Below, piece after piece: positions 7,305-14,265 of a stretch of DNA of 48,133 nt. The first letter of the stretch is position 1; every line of letters begins with the position of its first letter. Made by a program: the position numbers and the translations under genes. This stretch comes from a virus. The notes under the pieces were generated by a model. It saw nothing but the letters and a program-made list of their open reading frames with translations, was not told the DNA's origin and made no database searches. The stretch lies in the IMG/VR virus record IMGVR_UViG_3300020582_000013, positions 1 to 48,133 of that record; one strand, given 5' to 3'.

Positions 7305-8869
7305 CTTAGATTTCTCCGTACCGGCTGATGCGTCTTGCCCCACTTCTCATCGAACCTGCGACCCGCCATCGCTCTTGCAGTCGCTTCCAAATCAGGTTCC
7401 GGCTTCGCTATAGACTGTAACACTTCCGCCAATTGTACATCGCGGGGTTTTTCTCTCGGTCTGCCGAAAATCGCATATAACCCATAACCCGCCCCCTGCA
7501 GCGGCGAATCCGTCCCGTCTGTCGTCGCTTCCATCTTCTCCGGTTCATCCTCGTCCGACTTCATGATGGGAATGATTCGCTTTAGTTGCCGGCAAAGGTC
7601 GGAAATCTGCCACGCCGGCACCTCCAGCAAATGACCCTCCGCATCTTCGCCCAGTCTCACCCTCTGCCGCATCCGCTCGCGCATCAGCGTGTCTCGTCCG
7701 AGTTTGTCCCTGGTCGACTCGTGCGGCGCCGGGATTCCGTTCTTCCTCAGAATCGGCAGCATCCGATTATTCACCGAATTCGAGTTTTCGCCCATGGTCG
7801 CCGTCTTCTTGGTCGCCGCAGCATCGAAGGAATGCGCGAAAGACTGAAACTGCGGCATCTTCCCGTCTTCAAGAGCCCACTCGCACAGGATCCTTGCCAG
7901 CTCCTCCGGCTCTTTCTCTCTTTCAAATAACTCGTCATAGGTATAGAGAATCCCTTGATCGTCCATGACGTGCTTGTAATAGCTCGCCGGATGCGCATAC
8001 CCCCAGTTACCAGAAATCCATTGCTTCCACCACGGCTCGATCTTCAATGTTCCCCGTGGAAACATGTTGACCGCCTCATCCCACGCACCGCGAAAATACC
8101 CTCCAGCCGCGCCCCACTTGGCGAACTTCAAGGCATCGCGCATCGCCTCGGGATAAGATTCCAGGTTCTTCAAGAACAACTGATCGTTGGCATAAATCGG
8201 GTTATCAAGGTAAGTCGCCTCAAAATAAGGGTAATCTTTGGGACTGTAAGCCCGCTTCTGACTGGCGTCCATCTCCATACATGGTATGCCCTTGACAAAC
8301 ACATCCTCACACCACACCGCCCCGATGCCGATCGGATTGCCGGACCCATACTTCCTGACATGACTCGATACCGGACAGCGGTTCCAGGCCGACGTCGCCA
8401 TCCATTGCTTGAATGTAAACTCGCAAAGCTCGTCATAGTAGATTTGGAGCCACTGACCTTGATAATCGAAGGCGTTGTACTCATACTGCATTGATCCGAA
8501 CAAGGTCGTGGAGTGGTTGAGCCACGTCACTTCGCTCTTGGTTTCGTTGTACTTGAGGTACAGTTCCTTTGGAAACAGTTCGCGGAATCGCGTGATAACC
8601 GTCTTCGCCAGATTCGGAAACGTCCTGCGCAGACTTAATGTGTGGACCTTGGGCCCGTCTTCTAGGTTGAACGCATTGACAGCGTGGAACTGCTCCATCA
8701 GCCCGGCAGCAGTCTTGCCTGGGCCCGCGGCTCCGCCAAGAAACCCGTAGGGCGCTGGCGATTCGTGGAAGTTTCGTTGAAAGGGATAGGGATCGTAAAT
8801 CTTGCGCAGGTCGAACTTGAACCGGTCCGGCCCGCTTTGTATGTCATGGATGGTGCGCTGCTCAGGCAT
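7286..8869 (-). CDS. terL: Terminase large subunit (packaging ATPase/nuclease)
   Basis: A 527-residue protein with a Walker A P-loop GGAAGPGKT at residues 45-53 and a Walker B-like hydrophobic run ending in YYDE (LQIYYDELCEF) about 100 residues later. These form the N-terminal ATPase that pumps DNA through the portal. The C-terminal half should carry the RNase H-like nuclease that cuts concatemers; aspartates such as in SFAHSFDAAATKK are candidates, but I cannot assign the metal site. Length is normal for TerL. terS lies about 1 kb upstream in the same operon, separated by small genes. Confidence 0.92.
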   Translation of the reverse strand: MPEQRTIHDIQSGPDRFKFDLRKIYDPYPFQRNFHESPAPYGFLGGAAGPGKTAAGLMEQFHAVNAFNLEDGPKVHTLSLRRTFPNLAKTVITRFRELFPKELYLKYNETKSEVTWLNHSTTLFGSMQYEYNAFDYQGQWLQIYYDELCEFTFKQWMATSAWNRCPVSSHVRKYGSGNPIGIGAVWCEDVFVKGIPCMEMDASQKRAYSPKDYPYFEATYLDNPIYANDQLFLKNLESYPEAMRDALKFAKWGAAGGYFRGAWDEAVNMFPRGTLKIEPWWKQWISGNWGYAHPASYYKHVMDDQGILYTYDELFEREKEPEELARILCEWALEDGKMPQFQSFAHSFDAAATKKTATMGENSNSVNNRMLPILRKNGIPAPHESTRDKLGRDTLMRERMRQRVRLGEDAEGHLLEVPAWQISDLCRQLKRIIPIMKSDEDEPEKMEATTDGTDSPLQGAGYGLYAIFGRPREKPRDVQLAEVLQSIAKPEPDLEATARAMAGRRFDEKWGKTHQPVRRNLRWSRPR

Positions 8870-9065
8870 CTAACGGGTCGATCTCTTCAGACCAGCGACT
8901 ATTGGCGCATGGCTTGTCCCGAGGAACATCTTTGAGATTCAATGTTCCGATGCCAAGATCCGCACCGTCTGCTCGACCTTCAACGAACTTCCCACCTGAA
9001 AGCAATGCAAAAGGCGGCTCCGAAGTCGGGCAGCGCCAATCGTGACAGCAGGGTTTAGCCGACAT
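8862..9065 (-). CDS. Small protein of unknown function upstream of terL
   Basis: A 67-residue frame overlapping both neighbours (terL by 8 bp, the beta-rich gene by about 11 bp). It starts MSAKPCCHDWRCPTSE with three Cys and a His near the N-terminus, a possible metal site, followed by Gly/Asp-rich sequence. An in-frame GTG two codons earlier (9071) is an alternative start. No family is recognised. Confidence 0.45.
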   Translation of the reverse strand: MSAKPCCHDWRCPTSEPPFALLSGGKFVEGRADGADLGIGTLNLKDVPRDKPCANSRWSEEIDPLDA

Positions 9066-9426
9066 GGACACTTACCGTCAAAGCCCCGCCGGCTGAGTAC
9101 GCCGTGACTTGCGCCCAATAGAACGCGAACGCTGAATTGTCTGATTGGCTTGCGCTCTGTGTGGTCATGGTATAGAGCAGTTGCCCGTTCTGAGGGCCTG
9201 CCGTGGTCGGCGGGACGTTTGATCCATATATGAGGACATTGGCCGTCGGTGCTGATGCCCAGTTGACCTGCCAGGTCTTGATGTTCTCGGCGATCGGGCC
9301 GGAAGGACCAACAGCAATTACCGGTGAAAGGCTGTTGCTCGCCACCGTATCTGCAGAGAACAGGTTGAATGTATCGCCGACTGAAAGAGCCGTTGCGTTC
9401 GGAAAGGCGGTGTTGAATAAAGGCAT
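9055..9426 (-). CDS. Beta-rich Ser/Thr/Ala protein, probable virion component
   Basis: A 123-residue protein starting at ATG 9426 behind a good GAGGTAA site. It is almost all small and beta-prone residues (SADTVASNSLSPVIAVGPSG, QVTAYSAGGALTVSVHVG) with very few charges, as in phage decoration or fibre-tip proteins. Its neighbours are packaging genes, but the composition fits a virion surface protein. The same style recurs in the 121-residue gene at 44427. Confidence 0.55.
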   Translation of the reverse strand: MPLFNTAFPNATALSVGDTFNLFSADTVASNSLSPVIAVGPSGPIAENIKTWQVNWASAPTANVLIYGSNVPPTTAGPQNGQLLYTMTTQSASQSDNSAFAFYWAQVTAYSAGGALTVSVHVG

Positions 9427-9430
9427 TGGC

Positions 9431-9742
9431 TTACCTCGATGCCATCTTAACATCCGCCGCTGGCGCGTCGACAGGCGAAACTGTTTGTGTATCCGTGCTG
9501 GCAGGGGCTGACTGGACACCACTTTGCTTTGACTTCCACAGTAGGTAGGGTTCCCTGCTCAATCGCGGGTCGCGGCTCCGATCCTCCCCCTCCAACCAAT
9601 TCGCTCCGCACGGACTGCACCTTATGTAATCGCTTCGCTGGCATCTTGGCCGGCCGCACATTGGACACGGTTGGTCGATCATTTCCCCGCCCTCGGTTGC
9701 TTCCCGCTTCAGCCTCGCCATCCACTCTTGAGTTGTTTCCAT
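9431..9742 (-). CDS. Zinc-ribbon protein overlapping the RHH gene
   Basis: A 103-residue protein starting METTQEWMARLKREATEGG with GGAG upstream. It carries CPMCGRPRC...CSPCG (a Cys4 zinc ribbon at about residues 25-45) followed by a polar tail. The whole reading frame lies inside the 3' two thirds of the RHH gene in another frame on the same strand. The protein-like motif and own ribosome-binding site suggest that both frames may be translated. Confidence 0.55.
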   Translation of the reverse strand: METTQEWMARLKREATEGGEMIDQPCPMCGRPRCQRSDYIRCSPCGANWLEGEDRSRDPRLSREPYLLWKSKQSGVQSAPASTDTQTVSPVDAPAADVKMASR

Positions 9743-9896
9743 TTGCAATCTCCGCGTCCACCTTGGCAGCCAATTGGGCCAAACGAAAGCCAATCATCCA
9801 CGACAAGCTCCGCTGGTTGGTTTCAGCGTCCTTGCGTAACTGATCGACTATATGTTTTGGGAGCCTAATCGAGATGTGCTCAGTTGTGTTCGCCAT
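9447..9896 (-). CDS. Ribbon-helix-helix (Arc/CopG-type) DNA-binding protein
   Basis: A 149-residue protein. Residues 5-50 (EHISIRLPKHIVDQLRKDAE, then NQRSLSWMIGFRLAQL) match the ribbon-helix-helix fold: a short beta-strand that reads DNA, then two helices that dimerise. Beyond about residue 65 the sequence is low-complexity and overlaps the zinc-ribbon gene, so the functional product may be shorter. It follows terS. A 13-bp inverted repeat surrounds its start codon and is a natural candidate for self-regulation. Confidence 0.6.
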   Translation of the reverse strand: MANTTEHISIRLPKHIVDQLRKDAETNQRSLSWMIGFRLAQLAAKVDAEIANGNNSRVDGEAEAGSNRGRGNDRPTVSNVRPAKMPAKRLHKVQSVRSELVGGGGSEPRPAIEQGTLPTVEVKAKWCPVSPCQHGYTNSFACRRASGGC

Positions 9897-9926
9897 AAGC
9901 ACATCGTAGCACAGGTGAACACAACT
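9882..9926. promoter_or_regulatory. Inverted repeat around the RHH start codon (possible operator)
   Basis: AGTTGTGTTCGCC at 9882-9894 and GGTGAACACAACT at 9914-9926 are reverse complements with one mismatch, with a 19-bp centre. The repeat spans the start region of the RHH gene and the last codons of terS. RHH dimers bind inverted or tandem short sites, so this is a plausible autoregulatory operator; that is inference. Confidence 0.45.
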
Positions 9927-10341
9927 ATTCCGTCTTTGGCCTGGGCACAGAGCTGATGATCTGCAGCGGCCCGCCATCGGCGCCGGTATGCTCCTGCTGG
10001 ATGCGCTCGCCGTACTTCTTGGGATTCCGCTTTGAGAGAGCCCATTTGCGCGTATCTACCCGCATTCTCTGCAGGTTAACCCACGCCGGATCAATACCAA
10101 ACTTACCGCGCTCAGGCTCTTCATCCACCAGATCAATCAAGCCTTCAAAGTCGGAATCGGTGCGCAATTCCAGAACGCGCGTGTATTGCTTACAAAACTC
10201 TTCATCCTCGCGAACATGCTTAAGAATCAACGAGTCAGAGATGTCGTTTTGCTTTGCAACTTGGCGAAGAGTCAAACCAGATTCAATTCCTTGAAGAATC
10301 GATGTTTGCAACTCTTTCGACCATTCAATAGCAGCCGGCAT
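9925..10341 (-). CDS. terS: Terminase small subunit
   Basis: A 138-residue protein with an N-terminal helix-turn-helix (TLRQVAKQNDISDSLILKHV, residues 24-43) and a C-terminal stretch RKWALSKRNPKKYGERIQQE. The W..K.NPKKYGE pattern is typical of phage small terminase subunits, which recognise the genome and stimulate TerL. It is the first gene of the leftward late operon. The ATG at 10341 has only a weak ribosome-binding site and a TAGAAT-like box 10 bp upstream, so the message could be nearly leaderless. Confidence 0.8.
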   Translation of the reverse strand: MPAAIEWSKELQTSILQGIESGLTLRQVAKQNDISDSLILKHVREDEEFCKQYTRVLELRTDSDFEGLIDLVDEEPERGKFGIDPAWVNLQRMRVDTRKWALSKRNPKKYGERIQQEHTGADGGPLQIISSVPRPKTE

Positions 10342-10400
10342 TTGAACCGAATTCTAGCACCCTGCTTCTAAAGTTGTAGAGCGAATTCAGAAAATAATCC

Positions 10401-10427
10401 TTGACATGGATATGGAATGGATATACT
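10401..10427 (+). promoter_or_regulatory. Sigma70-type promoter for the rightward early genes
   Basis: TTGACA at 10401-10406 is a perfect -35. TATACT at 10422-10427 is a 5/6 match to the -10, with a short 15-bp spacer. A downstream gene follows at 10472 with GGAGG at 10461. The short spacer and embedded repeats suggest that activity depends on a regulator. Confidence 0.6.
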
Positions 10428-10435
10428 GTGGATAT
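10407..10435 (+). repeat. Three TGGATAT heptads at exact 11-bp spacing
   Basis: TGGATAT occurs at 10407-10413, 10418-10424 and 10429-10435, with 4-nt linkers, so each copy lies on the same face of the helix. They fill the space from just after the -35 to the start-site region. RHH repressors such as omega bind tandem heptads, and two RHH genes are close by (9447 and 11208), which makes this a likely operator. Confidence 0.65.
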
Positions 10436-10471
10436 GTAAGCAAGAGATACCAATCTCCTTGGAGGAACAAA

Positions 10472-10894
10472 ATGGGAGCACGATTGAATGTAGTGTTTCA
10501 CTCCGGCAATGAAGCCGAACCAACCTGCACAATCTACGGCCATTGGGCTGGAGATAACCCTGAAGACGCAGCTCAGACGCTCAAGCAGTTCTTTGAAGCC
10601 GTCGAAGCCCAGACCAACGACCACCGCTATACCGATGCTGGCTATCTGGCAGCAAAGTATGTGGTTTTCCTCGCGCTGGAATGTGGCAATGACCCCAAGA
10701 GACCGCTGGATTTTCTTTCGGTCGGCTGCTATCGCGATGCTCAAGACTGCGGGCCTGAGTGCATCGCATTCATGGACTGCGGCAACATCGACCCCACAAC
10801 CAAACGGCCAACCATTCGATTCGAGGATGAGCACGCGGAAACTGAAGCGATGGCGACCGCTTATGGCATCCTCGGTCAAACTGTGCCGGCATAA
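10472..10894 (+). CDS. Conserved phage protein, unknown function
   Basis: A 140-residue acidic protein, first gene of the rightward early set, with GGAGG 6-7 nt before ATG. It has Cys-containing segments (CYRDAQDCGPECIAFMDCG) and a motif LDFLSVGCYRD that I associate with small early phage proteins. No catalytic motif is visible. Confidence 0.7.
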   Translation: MGARLNVVFHSGNEAEPTCTIYGHWAGDNPEDAAQTLKQFFEAVEAQTNDHRYTDAGYLAAKYVVFLALECGNDPKRPLDFLSVGCYRDAQDCGPECIAFMDCGNIDPTTKRPTIRFEDEHAETEAMATAYGILGQTVPA

Positions 10895-10991
10895 CCTTCG
10901 CCGCGTAATCTCCATTGCGCGCGGGGCGTGGGATTGGTAATCCCCAGGCGGGTATGTAAGCCCGCTGAAATATTGCAGTTGAAAGGAACAT

Positions 10992-11198
10992 ATGCCGGAA
11001 ATGCTTGAGCTTACTACCAATGAGGGCGAAAAGTTTCAGGTCTTCTACGATCCCAACTACAACCGCAAATGCTGTGTTTGTGGCGCCGCACCATGCGTCC
11101 GCATCCGCTTTGAAGGTGGCAAGGTGTTCTACGACGGAGACATGTGTGGTGTATGTACATGGGGCGACGCTGCCGCGATTGATCCAAGCAATTGGTAA
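10992..11198 (+). CDS. 68-residue Cys-rich protein
   Basis: A small protein with AAAGGAAC upstream of ATG. CCVCGAAPC and a later CGVC provide four Cys in two pairs, so it is probably a zinc-binding treble-clef or ribbon. Acidic and aromatic residues surround them. Function is unknown. The 97-bp gap before it can fold into a GCGGG-CCCGC hairpin without a T-tract. Confidence 0.6.
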   Translation: MPEMLELTTNEGEKFQVFYDPNYNRKCCVCGAAPCVRIRFEGGKVFYDGDMCGVCTWGDAAAIDPSNW

Positions 11199-11207
11199 GG
11201 AAGGCAA

Positions 11208-11366
11208 ATGACCCGCGACCGCAAACTGATCGACACACATATCAACCTCGATGAGGACCTGATCGCTGAGATTCAGCGCATCGCTGCCAAAGAAGACCGC
11301 AAGCCTGCCGTGATGATTCGCGTGCTCCTCCGAGAAGCTATTCAGAAAAGAAAGGGTTTAGCATGA
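11208..11366 (+). CDS. 52-residue ribbon-helix-helix regulator
   Basis: A complete minimal RHH/CopG-type protein. The strand THINLDEDLIAEIQ is followed by two helices (RIAAKEDRKPAVMIRVLLRE). AAGGAAGGC precedes the ATG, and the stop overlaps the next gene by ATGA. At this size it is almost only the DNA-binding domain. Together with the TGGATAT heptads 770 bp upstream it is a good candidate for the operon's own regulator. Confidence 0.65.
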   Translation: MTRDRKLIDTHINLDEDLIAEIQRIAAKEDRKPAVMIRVLLREAIQKRKGLA

Positions 11367-11464
11367 AATTCGATCCCGTTTACGTATTCGTCGCCGTGCT
11401 CGTGCTCTGCGGGCTCGGTATGGCGTGGATCTCCTACCGCAATGCTCTGGGAGGCAGGCGATGA
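11363..11464 (+). CDS. 33-residue single-pass membrane peptide
   Basis: A tiny protein coupled by ATGA on both sides. Residues 6-23 (VYVFVAVLVLCGLGMAWI) form one membrane helix, followed by a short basic tail RNALGGRR that should face the cytoplasm. Function is unknown. It is one of several tiny membrane peptides in the early genes. Confidence 0.5.
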   Translation: MKFDPVYVFVAVLVLCGLGMAWISYRNALGGRR

Positions 11465-11778
11465 TCACCGTCACTCCCAAAGCCAAATGGGTGCAATTCT
11501 CGCATCCGATGGGTGGCCAGTGGTTCCGATGGGGCGACTGTTCCGCACACGTCGCACGCGAGATGGGCCTCTGGCACCTCAGCATCAGCCATCCTAGACG
11601 CTATCCATCATGGGATGAGATATATCAGGCTTGGTACGATCTCGTGCCCGAAGCACAGAACAGAACCGGCGCCATCATCCTCCCCAAGAAGGTCGATTAC
11701 GTCAACATTCACCCCAACTGCTTCCACGTCCATGAATTGAGCGACAAGGAAGAGCAAGACGCGAGGATCATCGCATGA
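11461..11778 (+). CDS. DUF7694-like phage protein
   Basis: A 105-residue protein with an N-terminal beta-rich part (VQFSHPMGGQWFRW) and a conserved-looking block RRYPSWDEIYQAWYDL, then VDYVNIHPNCFHVHELS. From memory this R-YPSWDEI...YVN.H..CFH pattern marks DUF7694, common in early regions of tailed phages. Function is unknown. The final Cys/His cluster could bind metal. Confidence 0.65.
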   Translation: MITVTPKAKWVQFSHPMGGQWFRWGDCSAHVAREMGLWHLSISHPRRYPSWDEIYQAWYDLVPEAQNRTGAIILPKKVDYVNIHPNCFHVHELSDKEEQDARIIA

Positions 11779-11888
11779 CTCCCCACGAACGCGAATTAAC
11801 CGTCGATCGCGGATACCAGAACCTCGCTGCTGGATTCGCCGTGCTCCTCTTTGCCGCTTGTGTTGTGTATGCGGTGGTGAGCCAATGA
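11775..11888 (+). CDS. 37-residue membrane peptide
   Basis: A tiny gene joined by ATGA overlaps. It starts with a charged segment (THERELTVDRGY-like) and ends with a membrane helix (AAGFAVLLFAACVVYAVV). No homologue is recognised. Confidence 0.5.
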   Translation: MTPHERELTVDRGYQNLAAGFAVLLFAACVVYAVVSQ

Positions 11889-12184
11889 GTTACACAAAAG
11901 GACCATGGAAGCTCGATACGACAAGCGATGCTGGCAATTGGCACGTCCGCGATGCCGACGGGAACTCGCTGATGTGCGATGAGCACTACTACCCGTGGGT
12001 TCCCGACAACATCGAAGACTGGCACCTCATAGCAGCCGCGCCAGAAATGTATGAAGCGCTGGTTGCCATCAAAAAGGAACTTCAACTCTCGGGCAACTGG
12101 GACGCGCGTGACTACGGGTGGCCGGATAATCGCAAATTGATCGACGCCGCACTCGCCAGGGCAGAAGGTAAGGTGACCCCATGA
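11885..12184 (+). CDS. Conserved small phage protein (TKGPW...LIAAAPEM type)
   Basis: A 99-residue protein starting SYTKGPWKL and containing WHLIAAAPEMYEALVAIK. This GPW at the start and AAAPE..EAL signature is very common in early genes of siphoviruses and podoviruses, with no known activity. The start is fixed by ATGA overlap. Confidence 0.7.
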   Translation: MSYTKGPWKLDTTSDAGNWHVRDADGNSLMCDEHYYPWVPDNIEDWHLIAAAPEMYEALVAIKKELQLSGNWDARDYGWPDNRKLIDAALARAEGKVTP

Positions 12185-12327
12185 GCCTCGACCAAATTGA
12201 CGAAATGAAACGCGCAGCCCTACTCCTCCAGCAAGCAGGATGGAAGGATAAAGACGCTGCCCGGTTGCTGTTCGAGAAGGTCGTAACTCCTGAAGCTGTC
12301 TTATTGAAGAAAAGCGCCTTGCGGTAA
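12181..12327 (+). CDS. 48-residue helical protein
   Basis: A small, highly charged alpha-helical protein (MKRAALLLQQAGWKDKDAAR) coupled by ATGA to the gene before. No motif is recognised. Confidence 0.45.
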   Translation: MSLDQIDEMKRAALLLQQAGWKDKDAARLLFEKVVTPEAVLLKKSALR

Positions 12328-12335
12328 AGACGCTC

Positions 12336-12422
12336 ATGTACTTCGCCACGAAAGTTATGCAGTACGACCAAAAAGAATCCAAGCGATTCACTGGATTTGA
12401 CCACATTCAGGAGCAGCCATGA
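12336..12422 (+). CDS. 28-residue peptide, doubtful
   Basis: A very short frame ending in an ATGA overlap with the next gene. It has no strong ribosome-binding site. It fits the dense operon pattern but may be chance. Confidence 0.25.
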   Translation: MYFATKVMQYDQKESKRFTGFDHIQEQP

Positions 12423-12715
12423 TCACCACCAACCTGGGACGCGCAACCTACAAGTGGGCCGACAAGAACGGCGTGATGCGCTACAACATGTTCCCCAGCG
12501 CCCTAACCCTCGAATTCACGGAACAGGACGCCAGAGCCCTCGCCAGCGCCTCAGACCAGTTATCCATCACTGAGGTGCTCCCGGACGCGCCAGCACAAGC
12601 GCAGGCACCAAGAATCTACATTTCTCGCGCTGCCCTGAGATGCGTTTTGGGAGTTTTGCTCTTTGAAGGCGGGGTTGCGCTGCTGGTTTGGGTGGTGTGG
12701 AGGATTCTCAGGTGA
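12419..12715 (+). CDS. 98-residue protein with C-terminal membrane helix
   Basis: A soluble N-terminal 70 residues with acidic helical segments (EQDARALASASDQL) is followed by a hydrophobic C-terminal helix (VLGVLLFEGGVALLVWVVWR), making it a tail-anchored membrane protein. Function is unknown. It overlaps the methyltransferase start by GTGA. Confidence 0.6.
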   Translation: MITTNLGRATYKWADKNGVMRYNMFPSALTLEFTEQDARALASASDQLSITEVLPDAPAQAQAPRIYISRAALRCVLGVLLFEGGVALLVWVVWRILR

Positions 12716-13110
12716 GTTCGCTCAAGGCCCTGTTCAGCTCGGCGAGTGAAGAGTGGTCTACGCCGTTCGATGTCTATGATGCGCTCGACGCAGAGTTCCG
12801 ATTCGACTTTGACCCGTGCCCGCTAGGTGGGACCATCGATGGAACTGCCCCGCTTTTCGTCTCATGGCGGGGTAAGCGCGTCTTCTGCAACCCTCCCTAT
12901 GGTCCAAGCCTGCGCAGTTTCCTTGAACGCGCTCACGAGGCGGAAATCGCTGTCTTCCTCATCCCTGCCAGAACAGACACACGGTGGTTCCATGAAATCG
13001 TGTTGCCCCACGCCAAAGAGATCCGATTCATCAAAGGCCGTTTGAAGTTCGGCGGAAGCAAGAATAGCGCACCATTCCCAAGCATGGTCGTCATATTCGG
13101 CAACTGCTAG
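12712..13110 (+). CDS. Phage DNA adenine methyltransferase (Dam-like)
   Basis: A 132-residue protein from a GTG start. It carries the short phage-type layout EEWSTPFDVYDALDAEFRFD, then DPCPLGG and the catalytic CNPPYG (NPPY for N6-adenine methylation). This matches phage DNA N-6-adenine methyltransferases, which protect phage DNA from restriction. Length is normal for the family. It is the last gene of the rightward set and converges with the HNH gene on the other strand. Confidence 0.8.
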   Translation: MSSLKALFSSASEEWSTPFDVYDALDAEFRFDFDPCPLGGTIDGTAPLFVSWRGKRVFCNPPYGPSLRSFLERAHEAEIAVFLIPARTDTRWFHEIVLPHAKEIRFIKGRLKFGGSKNSAPFPSMVVIFGNC

Positions 13111-13118
13111 GATCGCAG

Positions 13119-13430
13119 TCAGATTGGACGCTTGAGCCGGCCCGCATGCTCCGCACGATGCTCCCGACCGCATAACGTCCTCACGTTTTCAAGTACATCC
13201 CCATACATGCGCCGGTTCCTGATATGCGCCATGTGGAACTTGTCGTCATGCCAGTCCGGAAGGTCGTCATGCACGGCGACGCCGCATTCTACGCACCTTC
13301 CATGGTCTCTCTCATAGCAAGCAACGCGTAAAGGCTCAATATCCTTACCCCACAGCCTGACGATTCCGCAATGACCCGCGACGCCAGATCGTTTGCGGCG
13401 GGCGCGGCTAGAGGCTCCAGGCTTGATCAT
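13119..13430 (-). CDS. HNH endonuclease-like protein
   Basis: A 103-residue protein coupled to the DPPY methyltransferase by ATGA. Cys pairs (CVECG), then WHDDKFHMAHIRNRRMYGD and LCGREH, fit a zinc-stabilised HNH (beta-beta-alpha metal) nuclease. Candidate catalytic His residues lie in HMAHI and REHRAEH. The direct coupling to a methyltransferase resembles a modification/nuclease pair; HNH proteins also assist packaging or act as homing nucleases. The exact role is open. Confidence 0.65.
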   Translation of the reverse strand: MIKPGASSRARRKRSGVAGHCGIVRLWGKDIEPLRVACYERDHGRCVECGVAVHDDLPDWHDDKFHMAHIRNRRMYGDVLENVRTLCGREHRAEHAGRLKRPI

Positions 13431-13984
13431 GTGAATAACTCCTGCTGGCAGCGCCGCTCCGCAATGCAGATGGTGTCGTAATGCGCTGCGCCGTGGCAGA
13501 CAAGCAGGATTTCCTCGAGCATGAAGCCGTGCTTCAAGCCCATTCCTTGAGAGTTCCAACCAAAGGTCAGCACCACTGCGTGCTGCTCGAGGATTTGATT
13601 CAAGACCTGCCGATGCTCGGTCCACCTTCCGAATATCTGCGTATCTCGTTCTGTTACAGCGCGGCCGACATTCTTGTAACTCCGGGCGCACTGCTCCAAG
13701 GAATACGGCGGATCCCAGATGGCAAGGTCGGCTTTGATTCCTCGAGTGAGCATGAGTTGTAGGAACTCGATGGATTCCAGATGATACTCGGCCTCTGTTT
13801 CAGGTGATAAGTCGTTGGTGTGCGTAGCCCAACGCTTATTCCTGGCAAACGGGTCGATGCTCACCGCAGACTCGTGCAGGTACTTCCAAACGAAGTTGTG
13901 AATCGGCTCAACATTGAACGTATCCACACTCGGCATCGCCCAAACGCGACTCATTGCCAGGCTAGAGGCTCCTCGGGGGATCAT
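13427..13984 (-). CDS. Adenine-specific DNA methyltransferase (DPPY type)
   Basis: A 185-residue protein with FARNKRWATHTNDLSPETEA and the catalytic DPPY (AIWDPPYSLEQCARSYKNVG), followed by WNSQGMGLKHGF and a hydrophobic strand. DPPY marks N6-adenine or N4-cytosine methyltransferases. This compact form, without an obvious separate target-recognition domain, is common in phages. The start at 13984 is fixed by ATGA overlap with the upstream Cys-rich gene. It differs clearly from the CNPPYG enzyme at 12712, so the phage has two DNA methylases. Confidence 0.8.
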   Translation of the reverse strand: MIPRGASSLAMSRVWAMPSVDTFNVEPIHNFVWKYLHESAVSIDPFARNKRWATHTNDLSPETEAEYHLESIEFLQLMLTRGIKADLAIWDPPYSLEQCARSYKNVGRAVTERDTQIFGRWTEHRQVLNQILEQHAVVLTFGWNSQGMGLKHGFMLEEILLVCHGAAHYDTICIAERRCQQELFT

Positions 13985-14265
13985 GCGCGAGTCCTGCGTG
14001 GAACCGTGAAGGCTTCAGGAGTCGAACGCGGTGTCTTCTCTCTGCCCGGCAATGGGTTAGCTTCGCACCACTCTTTGCTGGAGATGCAACGGGGGAAAGC
14101 GCCTATCCCACGGCAGATATCGCAAACCACATTGTCCTCTGGATCCGCGCAGCAGCAGCAATCCTCGCCGCAATCATGGCCGACATATCCATCGTCGCAG
14201 TTGGGACACTCTTCAAAGTCGAGGCTCGAACCGCATCGACCGCACTGATATTCAGTCTGTTTCAC
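13981..14265 (-). CDS. Cys-rich zinc-binding phage protein
   Basis: A 94-residue protein with about twelve Cys in tight groups (CGRCGSSLDFEECPNC, GHDCGEDCCCC, CDICRG), probably three zinc sites, and a basic Pro-rich tail. From memory the pattern is shared by small phage proteins next to methylases. It is coupled by ATGA on both sides. Role unknown; RNA or DNA binding is plausible. Confidence 0.7.
   Translation of the reverse strand: MKQTEYQCGRCGSSLDFEECPNCDDGYVGHDCGEDCCCCADPEDNVVCDICRGIGAFPRCISSKEWCEANPLPGREKTPRSTPEAFTVPRRTRA

Larger units (their letters stand above)
10342..10471. promoter_or_regulatory. Divergent intergenic region between terS and the rightward early genes
   Basis: About 130 bp separates terS (leftward) from the first rightward gene. 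It holds the rightward promoter and TGGATAT repeats described separately. Toward terS there is a TAGAAT box (minus strand, 10351-10356) with only a weak -35. A small hairpin (GAGAT-acca-ATCTC, 10444-10457) sits just before the ribosome-binding site of the rightward gene. Confidence 0.5.
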
